Below are positions 57,661-64,000 of a stretch of 64,000 nt of DNA, piece after piece. A model generated the notes under the pieces. The model saw nothing but the letters and a program-made list of their open reading frames with translations. It made no database searches and was not told where the DNA came from. Each line of letters opens with the position of its first letter. Positions within the stretch are counted from its first letter, which is position 1. Made by a program: the position numbers and the translations under genes. Location of the stretch: the NCBI GenBank assembly GCA_036251205.1, contig CP133958.1, forward strand, positions 2,861,207 through 2,925,206. The letters are read 5' to 3'. This DNA comes from Orbaceae bacterium BiB (GTDB taxonomy: Bacteria > Pseudomonadota > Gammaproteobacteria > Enterobacterales > Orbaceae).

Positions 57661-58563
57661 CGTTATTCACGAGACTTAATCAATAATCGCTTAATCAGCA
57701 ATCGTAGCGTAAATCCGAATAATGAGATAAAAGGCAAATCATTTGGCGTATGGGGAAGTTTTATTACCCAAAAAAGTAAAACAGATAATGACAATAATAT
57801 TAAAGGATTTGATAGCAAAACGTATGGATTTATTGTTGGTATTGATAAAGCACTGGATGAAAATGCGGATACTAGCATCGGGATAGCTGCAGGGATTACC
57901 AGAAGCTCCTTAGATGAAAAATATGATACGCGAGCCAATGCCGATATTGATAGTTACCATGTTGGTATTTACGCTGATCATCGCATTCAAAATTGGATAC
58001 TCCGTGCTGGTGGCGTTTATTCATGGAATAGAGTTGATGCTTCCAGAACGGCTGCCTCTTCAACATTATCCGACAAATATGATGTGCAAACAAGGCAGCT
58101 ATTTACTGAATTAGGTTATAATATGGCTCTGGCTGATTTAGAACTTGAGCCGTTTATTAATCTAGCTTACGTTAATGTTAAAGCTGACTCTATTAATGAA
58201 GATCACACTTCTTCGGTTGGGTTAACTGCCGATAAACAGAGTAAAAACTTATTTTTATCAACAGTGGGAGCTAGATTAACGAAATATTGGACCACTAGTA
58301 CGGGTAATACCATCTTATTTAAAAATGAATTAGGTTGGTTGCACCAGTTTAATCAAGATCGACAATATGATCTTTCTTTAACTCAGGGCACTACGCCATT
58401 TACAATTCAAAGCGTTGCTACATCAAAAAATGGTTTATTAATTAAACCGAGCTTAGCATTTAAAACCACCAATAACATCGAGTTCTCCGCTGGTTATAGT
58501 GGACTATTATCAAGTAATGTTAAAAACCATGGTTTAAATTTAAATGTCAGTTGGCAATTTTAA
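57661..58563 (+). pseudogene. autotransporter beta-barrel, 3' part separated by IS copy 1
   Basis: 300 codons open from the IS junction (RYSRDLINNRL...) to the stop, encoding a complete autotransporter beta-domain: GVWGSFITQKSKTD, YGFIVGIDKALDENADTSIGIAAG, YHVGIYADHRIQNWILRAGGVYSW, LFTELGYNMALADLELEPFINLAYV and terminal NVSWQF with C-terminal Phe. Without its upstream part it has no signal peptide, so it is not exported. Removing 56418-57660 (IS plus one AGC) restores the frame. Confidence 0.9.
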
Positions 58564-58592
58564 TTAGTTGATAGTGAGGTTAATCGTAATTG

Positions 58593-58619
58593 ACAAAGGG
58601 AATGTGGTATTCCCTTTGT
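58593..58619. terminator. hairpin after autotransporter
   Basis: Perfect 11-bp stem ACAAAGGGAAT / ATTCCCTTTGT with a 5-base loop, 30 bases after the autotransporter stop. No clear U tract. The following bases to 58796 hold no gene. Confidence 0.55.
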
Positions 58620-58796
58620 AGTCCTAGTTTTAATTTAGAGAAGATTGGTGGTTTTGTCATCATCTTTTTCGTATGGTTAAGCTGACGTATTACTACTATA
58701 CCCTTATCAAAAAGAATAATATAGCTTGCAAATATTCTTATCTAACTTAGATTAAGTCTGTTATATAGCTATTTGTAGTAATAATTTAAGTAACAT

Positions 58797-60724
58797 TTAG
58801 TTATTAATTAATTTTCGCCCATTAGCAATAATTTGATTACCTTCGATTGAATATGTAAATTCCCATTTTTCATTTAGGTCTTCTATTATTTTTTTGTTTA
58901 AACTTGTAGCTTCAAAACGTGGTCTTTTCAATATAAATAAATCAGAAAAACAATTTTCATTTATTGAGTGTTCTTTTTCTATAATTTTAAAAGCATTATA
59001 ATTTTGTTCTACATCTAGATGATTAATTTGATTACATAATAAAATATATTTATCATCTAATGAAAAATCTTCAAGAACAAACAACTCAATTAATAGAGCA
59101 TAACAAATTTGTTCTAATTCTAAAATTTGCGTTTTATATTCTATACAAAGTTGTTTGATTATTTCTTTTATTTCGTCGATAGTGGAATTATAGAATTGCT
59201 CGCTTGTTATATAAACGAGATCATCTGTATCAAAGTTATTTTCCAAGATGTACTCTTTAATTTCTGGTAAATATTGTTCGTCATTAATGGAAATGGGTTC
59301 ACTTGTTAAAGCTAATAATGAAAGTTTTTGCTCTAAACTTAAATCTGTTGATAATAGGCTAACGATCTCATCATGATTAATTAGCGAATTATCGTTTTTA
59401 AGTTTATTAATATAATCCTCAAAATTATGGGTAATAAGCTCTAAAATATTATCTGGATAATGTTCTCTGATAAAGTTTAGATCTTGTGTTTTTGACAGCC
59501 TAATAACCTTGAGTTTAATAAGAATAGATATTTTATCTTTATCATCAATACATGAATAATTAAAATTACCATAATATACACTATTAAACCATGAAATTAA
59601 CATACTATACTTAGTGTTTTCAATATCTGTATTTATAACTATTTTGTTAAAAAACAAGTTGTTATTATCATTAACTGTAATTAAACTATTTAAATTAGCT
59701 TCTTTGGAAGATATATTCTTATCATTATTGTTGATAAAGTTGGTTAGTTTATCATTGATAATTCTGTTCTCATTTTTACTGTCATCTTCATCTTGTTCTT
59801 CCAATTCATAATTAAAGAAATAGTGAACAATATTTTCTGCTGAATATTGTATTCTTTGTTTTTCAAGCAGCGTATCCCAAATGCTTTTATCTGTTATTTG
59901 ATTCAATTCACCAATAATAGTTGATAGTTTATCAATATAAGCTATTTTTGCCGACGAAGATATCTCACCATGATTTAATATAAATAATACTGTTTCTTCG
60001 TTATCGTCAATGGTTATGATATCTGATTCTGTGACGGATAAAATAAGCTCTTCGAGATTATTTTGAAAATATAATTTAATTGGTGCATCATCATTTAAGG
60101 ACAATACGGATTGGATAATATGAGCGTCAAAATTGGCTAAATTATATTTATTTTCTAAAATATATTTTGCGTTTATTTGGTTCAGTTGATAGCTATTGTT
60201 TTTTTCAACTAATTCCAGTAATTGTGGTGTTGAATCCTTGATATTTTGAAATTTAATCTTCAATTTCACAAAAGCATTAACTATTTTACTTAAACTATGT
60301 TGCTGTTCATCAAGTAAATTGAATATTGTATCCCATTCATCATTTAACAATAAAAAACCAGATGAATCATCAATAAACGTTTTAAGTTGATTATCATCAT
60401 TTATTTTATCTAAAACTGTTTGTTGATTATGAATAAATGAGAGATAAAGATAGAGTTGTTGCTCAAAAAGGTCAATGTACTGCCACATTTGAGGAAATTG
60501 TTCATTGAGCCTTTCAATAAATGCATAAAGGTATTTTTGTGGATACCTTGTATCAGCATTTATTAAGAAATTATAATATCTTGATAAATACGCATTCACA
60601 AAATCGACTTTATGTTGAGATTTCAGTAAGTTGATAAACTGTGATAAAGCTGTTGTGTCATTAGCAGCTAAGAGATAATCCAGCAAAGAGTAATTTAAAA
60701 CTGAATTTCCAGTAAATCTAGTTG
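58797..60724 (-). pseudogene. YobI-family P-loop NTPase, C-terminal part (cut by IS copy 2)
   Basis: About 640 residues, the C-terminus of a large protein; an apparent start at 60749 lies inside the IS and is not genuine. Together with 61965-62760 it matches, by my recollection, the C-terminal part of B. subtilis YobI (~1200 residues): NSVLNYSLLDYLL, SIWDTLLEKQRIQYSAENIVHYFFNYE and the terminal LKRPRF...LNKKIIEDLNEKW. No catalytic motif lies in this part; the Walker A domain would be N-terminal, outside the window. YobI-type NTPases are predicted conflict/defence proteins; an anti-phage role is inference. Lower GC than the neighbouring core genes suggests transfer. Confidence 0.8.
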
Positions 60725-60793
60725 TGATCCTCGCCAAAAAAATAGACAAATGTCACCTCTATGATATAAATAAAAATCATAGGAGAACATATC

Positions 60794-61075
60794 ATGGTCA
60801 AAAAATTCAGTACTGAGTTCAAACAACAATCAGTTGATTATGCCTTATCGAATGCTCATCTTTCGCTAGCCGATATTGCAAATCACCTTGGCATTGGTCA
60901 ATCAACCCTTGATAGATGGGTAAGGCAAATCAATCCAGGTAAAACCAGTAAACGCGAGTTAACGGCTGAGCAGCAAAAAATTATCGCTCTAGAAAAAGAA
61001 AATAAAGAACTGAAAATGGCGAATGAAATCCTAAAAAAGGCGCATGTGTACTTCATCAACCATCCAAGTCGGTGA
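60794..61075 (+). CDS. IS3-family OrfA (copy 2)
   Basis: 93 residues, identical to the copy 1 OrfA, with the same helix-turn-helix and the same A_AAA_AAG slippery site (61033-61039). Confidence 0.95.
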   Translation: MVKKFSTEFKQQSVDYALSNAHLSLADIANHLGIGQSTLDRWVRQINPGKTSKRELTAEQQKIIALEKENKELKMANEILKKAHVYFINHPSR

Positions 61076-61947
61076 AGTACAAGTATATGAAACTGTATTT
61101 ATCGTCGTATCCGGTACGTTTAACCTGTTGCCTATTAAACGTCAGCGTGCCCGGTTATTACGCTTGGTTAAAACGCACACCGAAATCACAGCCGCTGATT
61201 GATAACGTCAAGGCACTCTATTGGCGGCATAAAGCGCGTTTGGGTGCACCAAGCTTAGTACACGATATCCGAGATGAGGGCTATGATGTCTCAGAAAGAA
61301 CAGTAAGTCGAGTATTACAAAAATTAGGCTTACGAAGTAAAGTCGCCCGTAAATTTAACTATCTAGCAGCGCCAAGCCTATCTCATGATGTAGCGCCAAA
61401 TACATTAGATAGACAGTTTAATCCTGATAAACCGAATCGTGTTTGGGTGACCGATATCACGTATATCAAAACCGGTGAAGGCTGGCTATACCTTTGTGTG
61501 ATTATTGATTTATTCGGGCGAAAAGTGATTGGACGACAAACGAGCTCGCGGATTGATAGGCACTTAGTCTGTAACACACTCAAAAATGCCTTATTCCGTC
61601 GTCAGTTTCCAAAGGGTGTATTACTTCACAGCGACCGAGGAAGCCAATATTGCAGTGCTGATTTTAAGCGATTATTGTTACAGTATGGACTTAGTCAAAG
61701 TATGAGTCGAGCAGGCAATTGTTGGGATAATGCGGTAGCTGAAAGTTTTTTTCATACATTAAAAACGCACATTATTCATGGTTGTGATTACAAAACTCGG
61801 GAGGATGCGAATAAAGCCCTATTTGAATATATTGAAATCTATTATAATCGTGTTCGTCGTCATTCAACTAATGGTTGGATATCGCCTCAGCAATATGAAA
61901 ATCAGTATTATCTAAATAACACATTTATAGAGGCGAGCACTGTCTAA
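61072..61947 (+). CDS. IS3-family OrfB, DDE transposase (copy 2)
   Basis: 291 residues, identical to the copy 1 OrfB; all three DDE residues present, so this copy should be active when fused to OrfA by frameshifting. Confidence 0.95.
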   Translation: MKYKYMKLYLSSYPVRLTCCLLNVSVPGYYAWLKRTPKSQPLIDNVKALYWRHKARLGAPSLVHDIRDEGYDVSERTVSRVLQKLGLRSKVARKFNYLAAPSLSHDVAPNTLDRQFNPDKPNRVWVTDITYIKTGEGWLYLCVIIDLFGRKVIGRQTSSRIDRHLVCNTLKNALFRRQFPKGVLLHSDRGSQYCSADFKRLLLQYGLSQSMSRAGNCWDNAVAESFFHTLKTHIIHGCDYKTREDANKALFEYIEIYYNRVRRHSTNGWISPQQYENQYYLNNTFIEASTV

Positions 61948-61964
61948 TATTTTGGCGAGGATCA

Positions 61965-62760
61965 TTGAACTATCCGTGTTTAATGTTTGTAAAACAAGAG
62001 CTGGTTTTCTTAATTCAAGATCCCATTCGTTCTTAGCTCTTTCTTTTATATTACGAAGAAATTGTACATCATCACTTGATAACCCATTGGAGTTAAAAAA
62101 GGTCATATAATCACTATAATGTTCATCGATATAACCTTCACGGATAAAATACTGCAAAAGAGGAAAGTAACATGACGATGATAACTTGAAATATTCTTTT
62201 GCATACTGTTCCGCAAGTGATTCTTCTTTTTTAATATGCTGCTCTAATAAAACGTCCAACTTCGTGCCATTATCTTGTGCACGATCAATCACTTCAGCAA
62301 TATTTTTAGGTAAGTTAATCTGTGTCTTTTCTTTTTCTAACGCTTTGATTTGTTCTCTTAAATCGTGTTGCTTCTTCTCTTGATTTGATGTAACTATTTT
62401 TTTTCTTTTTAAGTACTCTTGATTTTTATTTAATTCTACGAAATTAACATTTAGATCAAACTCTATTCCTCCATAACCTATTGCTTTATATTTATTTTCC
62501 TTAAGAAGTTTAACTGTTTCAACAATATTTTTATTAGTAATGTTTATGTTGTTTATTAAAACGATGTTACGATACAGATCATTCCCATTAATAAGGCAAA
62601 TATATAATGCATCTAGCTCATCTATATTTTGTAAAAAATCGCTATTAAGTAATTCCACTTCACTTTTTAGTTGTTGTATTTTGTCATCAATACTTTTGCT
62701 TCTCTCCTCATAAATTTCATTTTGTTGTTCTTTTAATGACTTAATAATTCGATGGACAAC
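61965..62760 (-). pseudogene. YobI-family P-loop NTPase, middle part (between IS copies 2 and 3)
   Basis: About 265 codons open on the minus strand between two IS copies; the first and last residues of the longer frame (61912-62865) come from IS ends. Starts VVHRIIKSLKEQQNEIYEERSKS, with coiled-coil stretches (residues ~5-45 and a second near NQEKKQHDLREQIKALEKEK). The segment YFPLLQYFIREGYIDEHYSDYMTFFNSNGLSSDDVQFL closely resembles YobI (YLLINGYIDENYEDYIS...). It joins 58797-60721 in frame. The N-terminal ~480 residues, with the NTPase domain, should lie right of 64000. Confidence 0.8.
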
Positions 62761-62829
62761 TGATCCTCGCCAAAAAAATAGACAAATGTCACCTCTATGA
62801 TATAAATAAAAATCATAGGAGAACATATC

Positions 62830-63111
62830 ATGGTCAAAAAATTCAGTACTGAGTTCAAACAACAATCAGTTGATTATGCCTTATCGAATGCTCATCTTTC
62901 GCTAGCCGATATTGCAAATCACCTTGGCATTGGTCAATCAACCCTTGATAGATGGGTAAGGCAAATCAATCCAGGTAAAACCAGTAAACGCGAGTTAACG
63001 GCTGAGCAGCAAAAAATTATCGCTCTAGAAAAAGAAAATAAAGAACTGAAAATGGCGAATGAAATCCTAAAAAAGGCGCATGTGTACTTCATCAACCATC
63101 CAAGTCGGTGA
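62830..63111 (+). CDS. IS3-family OrfA (copy 3)
   Basis: 93 residues, identical to OrfA of copies 1 and 2; slippery site at 63069-63075. Confidence 0.95.
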   Translation: MVKKFSTEFKQQSVDYALSNAHLSLADIANHLGIGQSTLDRWVRQINPGKTSKRELTAEQQKIIALEKENKELKMANEILKKAHVYFINHPSR

Positions 63112-63983
63112 AGTACAAGTATATGAAACTGTATTTATCGTCGTATCCGGTACGTTTAACCTGTTGCCTATTAAACGTCAGCGTGCCCGGTTATTACGCT
63201 TGGTTAAAACGCACACCGAAATCACAGCCGCTGATTGATAACGTCAAGGCACTCTATTGGCGGCATAAAGCGCGTTTGGGTGCACCAAGCTTAGTACACG
63301 ATATCCGAGATGAGGGCTATGATGTCTCAGAAAGAACAGTAAGTCGAGTATTACAAAAATTAGGCTTACGAAGTAAAGTCGCCCGTAAATTTAACTATCT
63401 AGCAGCGCCAAGCCTATCTCATGATGTAGCGCCAAATACATTAGATAGACAGTTTAATCCTGATAAACCGAATCGTGTTTGGGTGACCGATATCACGTAT
63501 ATCAAAACCGGTGAAGGCTGGCTATACCTTTGTGTGATTATTGATTTATTCGGGCGAAAAGTGATTGGACGACAAACGAGCTCGCGGATTGATAGGCACT
63601 TAGTCTGTAACACACTCAAAAATGCCTTATTCCGTCGTCAGTTTCCAAAGGGTGTATTACTTCACAGCGACCGAGGAAGCCAATATTGCAGTGCTGATTT
63701 TAAGCGATTATTGTTACAGTATGGACTTAGTCAAAGTATGAGTCGAGCAGGCAATTGTTGGGATAATGCGGTAGCTGAAAGTTTTTTTCATACATTAAAA
63801 ACGCACATTATTCATGGTTGTGATTACAAAACTCGGGAGGATGCGAATAAAGCCCTATTTGAATATATTGAAATCTATTATAATCGTGTTCGTCGTCATT
63901 CAACTAATGGTTGGATATCGCCTCAGCAATATGAAAATCAGTATTATCTAAATAACACATTTATAGAGGCGAGCACTGTCTAA
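63108..63983 (+). CDS. IS3-family OrfB, DDE transposase (copy 3)
   Basis: 291 residues, identical to OrfB of copies 1 and 2, with the DDE residues intact; its stop codon lies in the right terminal repeat. Confidence 0.95.
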   Translation: MKYKYMKLYLSSYPVRLTCCLLNVSVPGYYAWLKRTPKSQPLIDNVKALYWRHKARLGAPSLVHDIRDEGYDVSERTVSRVLQKLGLRSKVARKFNYLAAPSLSHDVAPNTLDRQFNPDKPNRVWVTDITYIKTGEGWLYLCVIIDLFGRKVIGRQTSSRIDRHLVCNTLKNALFRRQFPKGVLLHSDRGSQYCSADFKRLLLQYGLSQSMSRAGNCWDNAVAESFFHTLKTHIIHGCDYKTREDANKALFEYIEIYYNRVRRHSTNGWISPQQYENQYYLNNTFIEASTV

Positions 63984-64000
63984 TATTTTGGCGAGGATCA

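Larger units (their letters stand above)
60725..61964 (+). mobile_element. IS3-family insertion sequence, copy 2 (in YobI-like gene)
   Basis: 1240 bp with the same ends as copy 1. Target duplication TTG at 60722-60724 and 61965-61967. Inserted in opposite orientation to the disrupted gene. Removing the element and one TTG restores the gene's frame (TDSS-TRFTGNSVLNY). Confidence 0.97.
62761..64000 (+). mobile_element. IS3-family insertion sequence, copy 3 (in YobI-like gene)
   Basis: 1240 bp, identical in ends and predicted proteins to copies 1 and 2. The left flank ends AAC; the right flank is outside the window, so the target duplication cannot be checked. The window stops on its last base. 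Same orientation as copy 2, 796 bases away. Confidence 0.95.

Noticed and set aside
57896..58114. Small frames on both strands in the autotransporter 3' part
   Set aside because: The beta-barrel frame runs open through the whole stretch from the IS junction to 58563; the others are shadows.
58797..60749. An intact 650-residue gene
   Set aside because: The start codon lies within the IS left end; the reading frame continues from the fragment on the other side of IS copy 2.
61912..62865. A free-standing 317-residue minus-strand gene
   Set aside because: Both its apparent start and its last residues are encoded by IS ends; the real gene fragment is 61965-62760 and joins 58797-60721 in frame.
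60722..64000. Composite transposon formed by IS copies 2 and 3
   Set aside because: The 796-base interval is just the middle of the disrupted YobI-like gene, in frame with the next fragment, and there is no outer target duplication at the pair's left side other than that of copy 2 itself.

Overview
This window is AT-rich chromosomal DNA of a gammaproteobacterium. The gene set (glyQS, mnmE, prs-pth, hldD-waaF-waaC, plsC, cmoM, an ExuR/UxaC/UxuA/UxuB hexuronate pathway, an E. coli-type PhoA with a PHO box and a CRP-like site) is enterobacterial in style. The low GC, compact layout and family-specific membrane proteins suggest an Orbaceae-type insect-gut organism (Gilliamella/Orbus/Frischella group); that placement is inference. 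No rRNA, tRNA or CRISPR array was seen.

Layout. 1-6.2 kb: the 3' part of a plus-strand sugar-acid operon: DUF4311 and DUF4310 membrane proteins, an amidohydrolase, a DgaE-like PLP ammonia lyase, a KDGP-type aldolase and a PRD/PTS-domain regulator. 6.3-19.5 kb: housekeeping genes (ybaK, yciC, glyS, glyQ, tag, a CadR-like regulator, an MFS carrier, mnmE, an OprB-like porin, a DUF218 protein, yadGH). 19.5-29.1 kb: a minus-strand glycerol/dihydroxyacetone unit (gldA, dhaKL), then the glucuronate regulon: minus-strand uxuB-uxaC-exuT diverging from plus-strand exuR and uxuA, with a CRP-like site and an ExuR/UxuR-type palindrome between them. 29.2-37.2 kb: a His-tailed MarR repressor with twin operators, pth, prs, stand-alone mnmD, plsC-cmoM and the LPS inner-core genes hldD-waaF-waaC. 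37.4-54 kb: accessory and phosphate genes: two paralogous membrane proteins of unknown function (37.5 and 52.9 kb) under near-identical promoters, a DUF305 protein, a YagU-like protein, a frameshifted secreted metallophosphoesterase, phoA with its PHO box, ogt, a DUF421 protein, three envelope proteins, a WYL regulator, a zinc ribbon protein, and an archaeal-type phosphoglycerate mutase-like enzyme with a DASS carrier and a divergent LysR regulator.

54-64 kb is a decayed accessory region. Three translation-identical copies of a 1240-bp IS3-family element (22/24 terminal repeats, 3-bp target duplications) sit in two genes. One is an autotransporter whose passenger carries a PAP2/class A acid phosphatase. 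The other is a large minus-strand gene matching the C-terminal three-quarters of YobI-family P-loop NTPases, predicted conflict/defence proteins, and it is hit twice. Removing each element plus one target duplication restores both reading frames exactly, so the insertions look recent. The window ends on the last base of the third copy; the YobI N-terminus lies beyond.

Working together: the first operon and the Uxa/Uxu pathway both feed 2-keto-3-deoxygluconate-type intermediates toward pyruvate and triose phosphate, and GldA/DhaKL also yields triose phosphate, which suggests a host-gut life on uronic and amino-sugar acids and glycerol. Three extracytoplasmic phosphatases are encoded, two of them broken, which suggests ongoing loss of organic-phosphate scavenging.
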